Origin: Hydractinia symbiolongicarpus
Taxonomy: Eukaryota > Cnidaria > Hydrozoa > Anthoathecata > Hydractiniidae
Assembly (NCBI RefSeq): GCF_029227915.1
Contig: NC_079877.1
Span: 22,097,851 to 22,161,850, forward strand
Length of the DNA: 64,000 nt
Direction of reading: 5' to 3'
Part shown: one piece after another, positions 42,203 through 55,900 of the stretch
Layout of the letters: each line of letters begins with the position of its first letter
Numbering within the stretch: the first letter of the stretch is position 1
Position numbers and translations under genes: made by a program
Notes under the pieces: generated by a model
Databases searched by the model: none
What the model saw: the letters and a program-made list of their open reading frames with translations, nothing else
What the model was told of the DNA's origin: nothing

Positions 42203-45200
42203 GTCGAACGGTTTCTGAGGAGCAAATTAAAATCAACAAAATCATTTCATTTGGCATGTTCTAATATAATATAATATATTCACCCATTAAATCTACGAAA
42301 TCTACATTAAATTATAGAAAAAATAGCCATTTCAGCGCATACAGTTCTTGTCCATTAGATTACAAAGTATAAAAAAAAACTTGGAAAGGAAGGTGAAGAA
42401 TATTATTATATATTTGCGAATTCTTTCTTTTAGTATATAATATTTGCATATTTATATATACTAAGTTCAACCCTTGTAAGAGAGGACCTCTTACAAAAGT
42501 TGAACATAGAATGTCAAAAACAGTTTCAGTCAAAACATTCAGCAGATATATAATTACTTATCATCACCAAATATTTATTTAAAATTTTGTGAATTTCTCA
42601 ACAAAAACAAAAAACCTTGACCCATGAAATTTTCCTCTAGCAAAAATTTTATGTTTATAACACGAAAGATAAAAAGACATCAGCTTACACAACAGCTCAC
42701 AGTGAAGTCTAATTCTACAAAAATCTGTTCTTTAAGTATATTACATGTTGTCTATTTCCACGAAAGTATCCACAAAATTTCAAAAACAGGAGTTTGCAAT
42801 ATGAATAATATAAATGAACAACCATTCCATCCTCTCCTAAAAATTTTAACTAAACATGGCATAAACCCACGTAAATTTCCCCCCAATATGTCAACACCTT
42901 TGTAAATATCAACCCTTGTAAAAATAACCTGGTAATTTACATGCTGAATCTCGAATTTAACCGGATTTCAAAAACAAATAAATAAAATTAACCCCAATTA
43001 ATGCATACACTTTAAATTTTACAAAAATCTCCTCTTATCATATTGCAAGTGACCCAAGTATAAAGTTTGCAGAAGCGTGAGATAAATTATACTCTATGGA
43101 CATACTATCCTAAAAGTCTTTGAAAGATTTTGCAAGTTGTTACATCATAATTTGTGTTCAAAAATAGCTAAAAAAGAGAAATAACGACAAAACTCCTGGG
43201 TTAGCTAGCTATCTATGGAGCTTGATATTAACATTACATACAGTAGCAAAGACACCCAGTTAAATATAGTTAAACTGGTGAGGCGTATATAGCTAGCTTG
43301 CTGGTTATTTATGCCTAGTAAAACACATGTATTGAGAAACAATAATAATAGAAAAATTAAGACATTTGCAGTAGGTTCAACAAACCAATGCTCCTTGTTT
43401 TACTAGCAAATTTGTTTTGTAGCCAGCTTACAGTTTAATGTAGTACTTTAAATTTTACGATATATTAGTTACGCGCTAAAATGCCAAAAATGTGCACAAA
43501 TATGCTAGCTTTTTTATTTTATAAGAAACACGGTGAAATATTAAACATAAAGAATTTAGTCCTTGTCTTTTTTCTGGGAATGGAATTTTGCTTGACAAAA
43601 AAATAAAACGTCTGGAGGTATAAAAACTGAACGTCTAAAAATAGCAAAATTCTTACTTTTACTGACTTCCAATCCTCTTCAAACTCTTGCCTTCATTCTC
43701 TACTTCTAACTTTACTTTGTTACTTCTAGCACTTCTCTTCATTTTCAAAGTAACTTCTCAAGGCTTTTAACTTCACTTTTCTACTTCTACTTCTTCACTT
43801 CACTTTTTCACTTTTTTGCACTTTTTTTAAGACAAAGGGACCGTTCATTTGTTTTTGTGCGAGGGTAACACTATGTTAGAAAGTCCGCTGTTAAAATTAT
43901 TTAAGCAACTTAAATTGATTAGTTTTTATCACGTGACGTAAACAAAGTAAATCCGCAGTCTTATTTCTGGCAAACTGGACATTTTTTCTACGACTTCGAA
44001 GAAAATTTCAACGACGAAAATGAACACATCCACTATGCCTGTCACTTCTGTCAGAAGATACAGCATTTAATTCTTTTTGATCTAAGAATGCATGTGCTAT
44101 GATACGGCTCATTTGTTTTGTGCCATGGTTGGAGGGGATTTTTTTAATATGGTTGCGCATACCTTAAGTAGTCTGTTTGTACCCTATTTAGCTGATCCAA
44201 AAGCTTTTGATGTATAATCTACAATCCCGCAAAGCAAAGTACATTAAACTTTGCTTGAACAAAGGTGCCACTTTAAATAAAGCTAAATGAAGATTTAGCT
44301 CATGTTAATTGTGGTGACTGCAGTAATTTTTCTGTACTAATTTCTGTGCTACTTATTGTGTACTAATGTTCTTAGGATCAGATAAAGGGGCGTGAGGGCT
44401 TAAGTTATAACTTTACAAGGAGCTTCACTTGGGGCCATATTGGTTAATACATGATAGGAGTGTTGCCTGGCCTCAATACATGATAGGAGTGTTGCCTGGC
44501 CTACCTGCTTGTTCTCAGGTATCAGACAGCTGAGATGCCTCACTTATTAGGACAAGACTATAAATACCTGTACATTGTCCTTTCCAATTTTGGATTTATC
44601 AACAACGGTTAAAGCTGAAGATTTTGTAACCTCAAATGTTCTTCCTACCAACTAGCGAGATACTAGATCAGAATCTTGGCACTTAAAAATAAACAAGTGG
44701 TCAGAAAAGACTCCAAATTATTAAGCTGCAGACCTAGTGCACAAGGATCGTCATCCATGGTGTCTCAACCATCATCTGGTAAGGAATTTGTCGAGGTGCC
44801 ATTGTTAGGCATAGAGCCTCACATTCGCACAGCCAACCAGTGGGCATCTATGGGAATATGAATTTTTCCTGAAACTCCAATTTAATCCTTTTACTAGAGG
44901 GAAATGTGGCATCAATGTTTTTTCTTCGGAAATGTTAAAACTAAAAGATTTCGTTTAAAATAGTATTGTGAAAAGAAAAGAAGACTCAGATATGTACTCC
45001 TGAAATGCAAGTTAGCTAATACAGTATACACACATCACACATGTCTTATTTGATACATTGGTAGGTCTCTGGTTAAAAAATTTTTAAAGGTATATAAAAT
45101 AGGCACTTTTATCAATTTCCAGAAAATCTCCTTTACAGTTGAGAAATATCCAGGCTGAACTTAAAAAGTATGTATTTCATACAAAAATGTGTATACAAAA

Positions 45201-45718
45201 ATGTGTATACAAAAATGTGTAATCCATATACCGACCATTTAACAGAATGGTCGGTATATGGATTCTTGCCACTAAGCAGAGACAGTTGACAATTAAAAAT
45301 AGTCTTTCAGTGTTTCCAATTTAACAAAGTTACTTTCCAGAATGACTGGGTACAAAAAATGTGTGTGATTTAATGCAGTTCTGTTTGAGATGTTAGATAA
45401 AAAAACTGATATTTTTTAAAGTCATTTTCATCAGAAAATCCTGTTTATAAAAATGTATATGCCTTTTGGAACCCTTAACATTTCATCCACTACAACCTGA
45501 GATTATCAATAAGTGATGATTTGTAAAGATTCAGTTTTATTTCAAAAATACTTTTTTTAACATTTAAATTGTTACCATGGGTATGGTTTATTAAGAGGGA
45601 CAGTTAAAGAAAGTAAGGAGTAACTTTTCTAAAAGTTTTTTTTACATTGTTTTTTTTACCTTTGTATTAAAGCAGATTATTTATTTATCAACATTCATTA
45701 CATTTATATATTCTTTAG
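42203..45718. other. Spacer upstream of ATPAF2, no gene recognised
   Basis: A/T-rich. A pyrimidine-rich stretch of ACTTC words spans about 43660-43815. A 28-nt direct repeat (AATACATGATAGGAGTGTTG plus CCTGGCCT) lies at about 44448-44503. Three copies of ACAAAAATGTGTAT occur near 45180-45220, and a perfect hairpin lies at 45221-45264. Short ORFs (42624-42905, 44676-44861) have no protein signature. Confidence 0.4.
45221..45264. repeat. Perfect hairpin, 19-bp stem and 6-nt loop
   Basis: AATCCATATACCGACCATT, loop TAACAG, then the exact reverse complement. It follows directly after three short direct repeats and lies about 450 nt upstream of the ATPAF2 start codon. Confidence 0.9.
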
Positions 45719-48700
45719 ATGAATAATTATTTCAGGAAGCGATTTTTGTCGGTCGTGGTGAACCAAAGAATGATGTCGTACTTAAAAGGTTTGGTTAAAT
45801 TCATTATAAATTTATATCAAATCACTTAAAATGAGAAAAACTAAGTTAATAAAGTTCTTAAGAACCAATTTTATGGATTAAGAAAGATCGTTAAATGTGC
45901 TAGATTCAAAATGCCTTTTCTTCATTATGGCATTACATTGTGCCCACAATAGCTTGACAATGTTTGATTATTTCAATCATAAACAGAGTTTTAAATTAGA
46001 AAACTGTGTATATTTTGCATCTAAGAAAGAAAAAATGTGTGAGTATAGTTTCCTATTTGATTTCCAATATTCAAATATTCGTCATTTAAGTAGAAAAAGA
46101 TACAAATCTTCACGGGGTAGATATAGTAAAGAAATAAATTTGTTTTTTAGCGAACAAGATAAGATTTTACAAAAATGTCGATATTCATCCTGACAAAAGT
46201 AAGTGAGATATTACTCCCTACACAAATTTTAAGTCCTTAAAAATGGTAAGGTTGCTGCCATGTTTTAAACCTAACAGTTATTTAGGGCGTCGTAAAAGCA
46301 TTATGCGCGATTGATAGTTTTTCCCAAAGCCATGCATTTCGTTAAGAAAATAACCCCTTGGAAAATACCTGAGCATTTAACGTGACACCCAATTTTCAAT
46401 CACATAAAAGCATTAGGTTATAATGCTGTCGACAAAACACAAGTTTAGAGCTAAGGAATGTTCAACTTTTTTAATGTTACTGTTTTATACTAAAGATGGC
46501 TACTTGATCCAGTTAGACAATAGAACTATAAAAACACCATTATTGAATCAGCTGTGTGTTCCAACGAAGCGATTAGCTGTTGCTGTTGCAAACGAATGGT
46601 TTATGCAGACTGAAGTAATCGATCAACACAATATGCCATTGGTGAGTAAAAATGAAAATAAAAAAAGAAGTTTGCCAAGACTTGTGTATTTTTTGTTTTT
46701 GTTTTACCTGACTACAATTGTCTTTTATTCGTTGCATTGATAGTGAACGAAAGTGTATACAAAAGTTTACAAGAGTTTCGTGTCTTGATTTACGTAATCG
46801 TGATTTCAGTTACTATTAGTGCTGACAGATCATGATTATCAATACTGTATTAACTGGAGCCTCCTGGACTTAATTTATTTATTGCATAAAAGCATCACGT
46901 TACATGAAGGGGTGAATTATTCATGTTCATACAAGTAGCAAATTTCTTCTATTTTAATCTCCCATAATAACGCTAAAGAAAGTCTTGCTTTTATCAATAT
47001 TTTAATCGAGTACTTTTATAATAAAAACAATTTCTTTTTTTAGCCAGTTTTCTTTCAAATGTTTGGCACCGAAGTTTACGTAGCTTCACCACTAAAGTAT
47101 CAAATTGTATTTAGACTGCAATATGCAACACAGCGATTGACAATCCAACTAATATAACGCAAGAAGAATTGGCTGACGAAATTTTAAATTTCTTCCACAC
47201 AGATACGATATGGCATGTTGTTGTTACATCAGATATTTTTTAAAGCAAACAGAATAAACAAGTAACAGTTGTGTTAGAAGGAAGAGAGAATTGTCTTTTT
47301 TCCCATTTCATGAATTACAATAGGTGCCTGTGGTTTTCTTCCATCATGCAAATTCATGCAAACAAGTGAACAAAATAGTTACACACCATCTTTTGTATCA
47401 GTAAAAACACTTCTTGAAAATTGTGTTTACTTCAGAAGATGATGATGCATAACAAATCAAACATGTGTTTAAAGCCATGTAAACACTTTTTAAACAATTT
47501 TTGAGAAGAAGATAGCTTTTAGTTAAAACTGCTTTAAAATGGGACCTAAAAATTTCTACTATTTTCAAATGCTATCAGTATGATATATATTGTGATCTAA
47601 AAAAATTGTAGAAAATCTGTTTCAACAGAGAGTAAAATCTGACAATGATCAAATTATTCTGAGCATGGGTAAAAATTATAGGCGATGTTACACGCTTTAT
47701 TTGTTATGTGATAGTTCTAATTAATTTTAACGTGTTTAGTTTATAAGTTTAACATATTAATGAACATTTTCAGTGCGCTTGCTGAGGAACCAGAAGCACT
47801 GATGTGGTTACAGAAAGAAAAGTGGACACCAATTCACGAATGGTTTTCAAAAAAGTGAGTACTTCTTCATGACAAGTATACGAAAGAATTGGTTAAACGA
47901 AATAGATTTAAACGAATTTTACCTAACAATTTGGCTTCGTTTAATGGTTTAATTAAAAAGTAATTTTTTGTCTCCTCGTATATGTACACGCTTCGTATGT
48001 ATTGCTGGTGCACAAACAAAATGTTTTCCTGATGTCAAAACAAATTACTTGGAAATTACATGTGGTTACGTCTTTGTTTCTGATATGATTAAAAATCCGT
48101 ACTGCTTTGAACTCGTTGATTTTTGTTACAAAGAAGGTGATAATTAACTCCTTAAATTCTTCAAATTTATTAGCAAAACTATATTCAGAATTTTTTTTAT
48201 AAGGCGTTAGTCGATTTTGACAGTCATGATATGTCACCATTAAAGGCTGGTTTCCAATTGTCTGAATTAGACCGGAGCAGACCAAGATGGGATGGAATTA
48301 TAATCCGATCCAGGTCCATGTACAGATTTCCACTTCTAAAAGAGCGCGAATTTTATTTAAAAAACTAAACAAATATGGCTGCAATAAACATTAGAACCTT
48401 GCTACTTTTGATAATTTTTCAAGAAAGAAAGCAGAAAGGAGAATACCATCTATTAATTTAAGATCTACGTCTTTTTGACTTCGAGTATTTCTTTAAATAA
48501 TTTCGCATGTTACTTAGAAATTACGAAAAACTTGTATCTTATGTTGCACCATTGATTTTTAAATCCAATCTAAAACGTGAAAGCATATCTGTTGATCAAC
48601 GTCTGTGCATAACTTTAAAATATCTAGTGACTAGAGATGCAAAATATACCATAGCAAGCAGTTATCGCATGGGACCTACAACAGTTGGTAGAATTATAAG

Positions 48701-49921
48701 CGACACATGAAATACCATATGGGAAAGGTTGTTGGGAGCAGGACATTTAAAATGTCCATCAACGCAGGCGCAGATAAAAACCAATCCGGTCCAATTCACA
48801 CAATTGGAAACCAACCTTAATTGCACTGACTGCGCATAGTATTCGCAAAAATGATTGGCGAGTACTGGTTTTCAAAAAGAAATGAGATGCGATTAGATGC
48901 GGATAATAGATTATTCACAGCTCTACTTATCAACTGTCTTCTTACTATAGCGAATTTGCTCGCCTTACAGCTATGAAAGAACACGTTTGATAACGTCGGT
49001 AAAACTCCGTTGTGTCAATGACAAAGAATATAATGATGTTATTTTTTTGACAGATTCAACGTAGAAGTGAATGCTTCATCCGATTTGTTCTGTTTATATC
49101 AACCTGATCATGCAATATCAACAATGAAAAACTTTCTAATGAAACTAAACAGATGGCAACTTTGCGGTACGCGAATTTCTTTTCAAATTTTGTACCACAA
49201 AATCAGAAGTCTCCAATTGTAAACACACCATTCCGCAGCTTGGAGAATTATCTGTTTTGATTTTGCACCAATTGTATTGTATTAAATCCTGTTTTGTTTT
49301 TACGAAACAGGTGTACAAGCAGCTGTGGATAGTATTAAATCGTTTATTTTACCATTATGTGTTATTGAAAAACATATCTCTATTGAAGAGGCACTGTATT
49401 TGTCGAGATTGGAATTAGAATTTCAAGTAAGCAGTTATGAAATATAATTAACCTTTTTATTTTTTTAGACTATATTAACGTTGTAGACGTATTTTATTAA
49501 GATTTTTGTGCTTTTCTTTCCTTCATGTTAAGATGAAATAGAATTTTTGAATTAACTTTTAAAGCTTAGTGTGTAGTCAGGTACACGAAATTAAAAAAAA
49601 ATCTAAATCTTGAAATTGTGCGACCTGGCAGTGTAATTACAGTGTAGTAGAAAAACATCGCTGTCATTTTAACTCATGCTATCTAGTTAATATACAGCTT
49701 AACGTGAAGTGGTAAAGGAGATTCTATATCAGATTGCACATGAATTTATATGTGTTAATATGATGTTGTGACGTTTCTTTGTCTTTACCTTTTAGATCGA
49801 GAAATGGGGAAATGTTGAATATGCTCACGACATAGACAGATATAATCAACAATCACTTTTAACGACAGCTGTATTGGTTTTCCACCTGTCGCAGAGCACA
49901 TTAGTTGAAGAACTTCCTTGA
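45719..49921 (+). CDS. ATPAF2: ATP synthase mitochondrial F1 complex assembly factor 2 (Atp12 family)
   Basis: Eight exons, 798 nt in total (265 codons plus TGA): 45719-45788, 46151-46198, 46496-46641, 47115-47212, 47774-47854, 49054-49166, 49311-49426, 49796-49921. The protein starts MNNYFRKRFLSVVVNQRMMS, a basic amphipathic mitochondrial presequence, and is a little shorter than the human protein. Atp12 motifs: RFYKNVDI, YLIQLDNRTIKTP, LAVAVANEW, TAICNTAIDNPT, FHTDTIC, EEPEALMWLQKEKWTPIHEW, SISTMKNFLMKLNRWQL-type segment, ALYLSRLELEFQIEKWGNVE then YAHD. Atp12 chaperones the F1 alpha subunit in the mitochondrial matrix. Intron 4 uses a GC donor (47213-47214). Intron 5 contains a Harbinger-type element. 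The frame closes exactly only with the GC donor, which supports it. Confidence 0.95.
48244..48817. mobile_element. PIF/Harbinger non-autonomous element in ATPAF2 intron 5
   Basis: Flanked by TAA duplications (48241-48243 and 48818-48820), the 3-bp target site of Harbinger elements. The terminal inverted repeats of about 35 bp start AGGCTGGTTTCCAATTGTCT at the left and AGGTTGGTTTCCAATTGTGT at the right (reverse strand). Length is 574 bp. It encloses a fragment of Harbinger transposase, so it is an internally deleted copy rather than a random MITE. Confidence 0.9.
48507..48713 (+). pseudogene. Harbinger (HARBI1-like) transposase N-terminal fragment
   Basis: A 67-codon ORF: LRNYEKLVSYVAPLIFKSNL, then SVDQRLCITLKYLVTRDA, then ASSYRMGPTTVGRII. 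This is the helical N-terminal region before the DDE nuclease in Harbinger transposases (pattern LxxLxxxVxPxI, ISxxxRLxxTLxxLATG, FRxSxxTVxxII). It ends with TGA before any catalytic residue. The rest was lost in the deletion that made this element. Confidence 0.82.
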
Positions 49922-52900
49922 TAGCTGTGTTAAACTTAACCAGTAAACTGAAAAAAAATCCAGCCAAATTGATGAAATAATCAGTAACAGTTAGCATTAA
50001 ATTCTTGGTACCAGCCGATCAAATTTTCTAACTGTTAAAAAAATAAAAAGAAAAAAAACGTAATTTGTTTTTCTGTCTTCCAGCCCTACCTATTTCACGA
50101 AATAACGACGCCAGAATGTCGTGACAATATTTTGTGTTTTGTCTATATACCTCGATGACAGAACTTTTCAACTTTTGTTTGAATGTAATAAGGGTGACAT
50201 TTTGTAAGTATTTACTATTATAATATATATTAAATATGGGTCGCCCTGTGTCTACTAAAAAATAAGCTATACAAAAACATTGTCAAACCGCAAAACTAAC
50301 CATCAACGGAGTCACGCCGCGTATAATTGGCGTAATAGTGTGTCGTAATAACATCAATCTATTATACACGGCTTCATCGAGAAAATTTATGTGGTCCCTT
50401 CAGAAGGATATTTAATAGGACTTTTTCTGCCATCAAATGCCTTAAGATTAAAAATTTTTGCGAAACCTTTTTTTTTTCAAAAATCCGCAAAAATAAGTTC
50501 CGCAAAAGTATAAATATCAGTCAATCGCCATGATATCTTCCGCAAAATGTTCCGTTTGTTGTATCCGAAAAAAATTCTAGCGCAAAAAATTCGTACCCTT
50601 CAGGTAATAATATTGATTTGTTTTCACTATTTGGATAATGCAAGTGAAGTTGAGACTTCAGTCTGAAAAATTGGAATTTAAAAAAAAACGGTTTCATTAA
50701 AATCAGTATAAAATCTGCACAACATATGTTGTAAAACATATCTTTTGTTGCTGTGTGTACGACGTGTTTCCAATAAAGTCGTAACGACTACTCTTGTACA
50801 ACATTTTGCTCAACAATTTTTGGGAACCGACCTAAATGGTAATTCACACTGACAAATAATGTATAAATTTCTTCCCAATTTTCAGGTTTTCAATCGCTTA
50901 TTTGTGAAATAACAGAAAAACAACAACAACAAGGAAATTTTTAAAAGTAAACACACGGTTTTTTCAACCTATTCGTTAACGAAGCAATATTGTAACAACC
51001 TGACATTTGTAACATCTTCGAATTGTTTCATCACTAGTTAGAAGCTCAACTTTGACCTGAAGGTAACAAGATTGGATAGGTAAAAGTAAAATATATTAAA
51101 GAAATGATTTAGGTCGCGTTCCTGTGGCCGGCATTAGCTCATAAAATATGAAAAAATCATGCGCGCAAACTAAAAGGCGAGTGCACGCTTAGTACCACCC
51201 ATTCTGTTTTGTCATTTGCAAAAGCTTTGTATAACTGGTTCGTAAGGTTTTTATTCTCTGTACTGATTGCACAAAGCCTTAATAAATTCCGTATCTACGT
51301 CATGAACACGTGATATTCATTTTCTTTCCAAATAAATTTGGATTGTTTATTTAAAAATAAAGTTGTATTGAATCCAACTCAAAGTCAACAATAGGTTTAA
51401 GAAAGAAAATAAATATTTAAAATAAGATTGAAAATGATAATATGCAAGAAAAAAAAGTTTTCTACAGAGAAAATATTTTGCTTTGTGATGCTTTTAAACT
51501 TTTCGTGGTAATAATAAGAAGGTAAGCGTTTGTTTGTTTTTTAGCTGGACTTCGTTCATTCTTTTAATAGAGCGAACTAAAAATTCTAGTCAAGTGTAAC
51601 CCCTCCTTTATCAATATGAGTTTAAACACTATTTTTAAAAAAGGTTGCGGATAGGGGCGTTGGCTGGAATTGGTTCCAAGATTTTTTTATGCTTTTTATG
51701 AAGTATTTCGCTTCTGCGAGAAAGTACGACAGTTTGACAGAAAGAACTCTATAAATAAAGTACGACAGTTAAATCAAAACAAACAAGAGGCGGCCTGAAA
51801 AATTACGGATTTTATAAAAAACGAAATTGTGAGAGAACTGTAGAAAAATTTCCAAAATTTAAAAAATATGAATTATTAGTTATTTACCCATTTGGCCTAA
51901 AAATGGATAAATTTTATTATTTAGTGTACCAAATTTTTTAGATAAGAAAGAAGTTCTAAATTTTGGACCACTTTCTTGCTTAAAACAGTAACAATGTGAC
52001 GAAAAATCGAGATTTTAACGTCGGTATGCATTTTTGACACTTTTTATCAAAAAACAAAGCCTTTCAACTAGCATTTTTTTCGGCAGCTTTTTTGCTTACT
52101 ATGCTCAATTTTGTCGAAGTCGGAAACGAAGCCCATTAAGTCAGTGAAAACCCAGGGCACATTCTATAAAAGAAAAACAAAAAATTAAAATACGTATTTT
52201 AACCTAGACTAATCAAACATTTAAACAAGAAGGAAAGTTGCTTTAGAATTATTAATACGAAATTTTCTCAAAGGTTGCTAGATATATCAGTATCACTTAT
52301 AAATCAACACAAGTTGGAATTTTTTTTCGAGAATTTAAGTGTAACTGTTTATTTATTTATTTTAAGTCAAAACTAAAGACATAAAAACTAATTAATGTCA
52401 TTTTGTAGTGACATAAGTGATAGCGAAACTATCAACAAATCAAACAAAAACATTAGTTGTATAGAAACTTATGATATCAACTTGTGACTATCGATTTTGA
52501 AAATACTGTTTGCGTGTTAAAACAATTAGCTTTTGTCAGATTCGTAAATTTAGCTTTATGAGTTAGGTTAGGTGGTAATATATTTTTAACTGATTCTCTT
52601 TCGATGTGTTTTTTGTTCGTTGTTAATAGTTTTTGTAACAGAATGCATTTAATCGATAAAACAATTAATTTAATTTCTTAAAATATGTTATCGCCATCGG
52701 CAAGATGCGTGCTTTTGGAATGTTCAACATTATTTACGCATATTAAAACATATTTGAAGTTTTTTTTATTTACGTATTGGGATTCTATCCTCAGCTTTCA
52801 ATAAGCGGGATAAGACATAAATATTCCTTAATTTCAACAGAGAGGAAAATAAGAAACAACTGAAAGAGATTAGATTTTCAAAACAGGAAAAAAGAAATAT

Positions 52901-55900
52901 GAGTTAACTGCCAAAAAGATTGGTGTATTATGTTGAATACAACGTATTATTTGATCAAGCTCTCTTTTTTCCGTGTAAAAGAGTTAAGAATAAAGAATGA
53001 CGTTATTGAATTTACTTCGAGGTTAAGAGAAACTGATAAAAAAAACATGCTAAACCAACGTCATTCAGGAATCTGTTTTCATACGAGAGAAATAAATTGA
53101 CAGAAGGGAAACAAAATAAAAACTTGCGTCAGCATAAGAAGTTGTTAGTTATTCTCACTTCTATAAAAGTTCATATTTTTATTGTTTGCTCGTGTAGATT
53201 CTTACACATTCACATAATAAACACAAATAACACGGTTGGTTCGTAATTCTCTTTTAATCCCCTTCCTGGGTTTGGTAATAATAAATAACTCTGTTTAATC
53301 TCTTTGACCAATCGATTTAACATTTATTTAGACAAGATTAGGTAATACCCAACTACGATTTAACTATTTTATGCCTGGGGTACGCTGACTGGAGTCGTTG
53401 GGGTAGAAAAGCCTTGGAAACGAAGTTAACTAATTCATTCAGATGCTAAAGCTTGAATAATTATAAAAAACAATGTGACGGCCTACATGGTGGCGTAGCG
53501 ATACTAATTTGTATCATCTTTCAGCTAAGGACCTCCTCAGCTTTCATCATATGCTTTAATTTCTTTTTCTTCTAGAAACAAGAACTCGCATGCTCCTTTA
53601 CTATGTTCGGCCTGTATTTATACAAGCAGCGTATAAAAAATAGTCAGGTTGTGTATCAAATATAATTGCGACCTGGTTTCTACTAGGTATGTAAAATAAC
53701 ACAACTTTCTTTAATTTAAAAAATGTAAATAAGTACTGTGACATCTTTAGATGGACTACTTGATCGACAAAGAAACATACCTATGAAAATATAATTAACT
53801 TGTCCTTGGTAAAGATATTTTATGCAAACAGAGGATATATACTGTCTGTCGTATATATAAAATACATCGAAACTAATAACAGGCTTAGCTAAACTGAAAT
53901 GAATATTGCTTTGATAAACACGATAGAAACTTTGAGATATGACAAGCACAGAAGTTATACATCTCATGAAGACATAAAATGAATGCTTCATAAAGTATTA
54001 AGCTGCACAATACTAGGTTAACAATTTCTTGTCACTACTATGGCGTAGTAAGTAATTATTATTATTATTATTATTATGAAAATGCTTTTCAAGAAAAGAG
54101 TTTTAAGCGTAAAACTACTAAGAAAGAATCGAAAGTTGCGGAGTTTTTAATACTCGCTTGTATATAGAACTTCACAGGATGGTAAAAGTTATATAGTTAA
54201 TATGTACAACAAACTTCGTGAGAGCGTATCTGCTACTGCACCACTATATTTGTCTTAAATGTGGTAAATAATACCAAACTTTCTCCCAGGACATTTCTTA
54301 ACAACTAGGAAACAAGTCCCCCGATCGATTTTCTACAAACTGAGTTTGATAAAACACGTTCTCCTTTCTTTCCCTTTTTCGATAAGAAAAATCACGAGAT
54401 TGAAATTGGTGCAAAACATTTCGAAAAAATAGCGAACACTTTCGAAAAGTTTAGCTACATCTATATGTGATGGTAAAACCCATTCTCGACCCCAGAGCTA
54501 CTTTCGAGGTTTTAATCTCAAAGAGATCTGGAGGGGAGCATGGGTAAAACCTATTACATTTGCGAGATGCGATTTTTTTGAACGATTCTCTAATTTTCGG
54601 CTTCGTTTGGCGTTAACTTGGTTAAACAGGTGCGTTAATTGGAGTAAATTTTTTAAACGCCTAATAGAAGCTGAAAGTTTCCAGAGCTTCTCTTTGACCC
54701 GCTTGACATTGGTACGTCACACTTCCTATTTTCGTTTCCTTTTGTATTACTATCAAGCTCACATTTCAGAGACGATCTCCACCATAGTGATAAACTGTTT
54801 TGTATGGCTATGTTTTCACTAGAGAACCAAATCAGGTTGTATTTTCTCCAAAGTTTTTAATTTTTGGGAATATCATTTTAAGCTTCATCTGAGGACTAAA
54901 GCAAACTTCTTCTTCTTCTTTATTCGTTTGAAATAGGATAACTTACCAGAGGAGAGTGTCTCATTTTGACAGCTTGAAATTACGTAGTTTTTTTTTTAAT
55001 TACTCCTTAATTACGTTTTCGTAATGTCAGAGAATGGTCATATTAGTAATTTAGATGAATTCATATTACTTGTACGTCGTCCAACAGATTACAGAAACCG
55101 TAAGTTTCGTTGTTTATATATATATTTTCATATGTGTTGTTTATTACAATTTCACTTTTTCTATTTCTTTAGATTAATATTTTTAACTACGTTTTTTCTT
55201 ATTTGATTTGTTTGATCATTTTCCATGATAGTGGCATGAAATTGAGGGATATGATGTTGTGAAAAATCATTTGCATGATTTGGCGTGAGTAAATTATACT
55301 AATTTTGGCCCGTAGAAAAATCCATAGGTATTCGCCAGTTGCACTTATACACCACAACACTATTTCATGCGTTCCTAGCAGAATTGAATTATTCTGTAGT
55401 AGGTTCGAATTGAAGCTACGCACAACCACTTTAAACTGATAAAATGCGGCTATTATTATGAGAGTAGTCGCTAATCTGTTGAAAAATCCATAAAGAGAGA
55501 TGTGGCCATGGTAACGCAGCAATAAATTCTTGCATGATCAGCATTAGGGCGTTCCTTTAACGCATTAAAACTTCCTCAGTTGAATCGTTAGATTAAGAGG
55601 CATAGGGCCTAAAAACTACTGTAAACTACATGGTTTTGGTTCGACACATAACCTCGAAAAACAAGAAACATTGAGAAAATGTTAGTAGTCATTGAGAGCT
55701 ATCTAAAATCTTCGCAAAAAAGATTGAGTTTTGGAAAATATCCCATGGCAATGTCAACCATTTCATTTGCAACTAATTTTTTTAACAGGGAAGCGTCTTA
55801 AGGTGGAAGGTACTTGTGAGGTGTTATTGTAGTTTATTTAAAGAAAGTGTATAATTTAAATTGTTATATTTTTCAACTTTAAATATACATATCAGTCTGA

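Noticed and set aside
47953-48285. Minus-strand 110-codon ORF in the ATPAF2 intron
   Set aside because: It spans the border of the Harbinger-type element and has no homology-like pattern.
54055-54077. (ATT)n run
   Set aside because: Ordinary microsatellite; noted in the spacer entry only.
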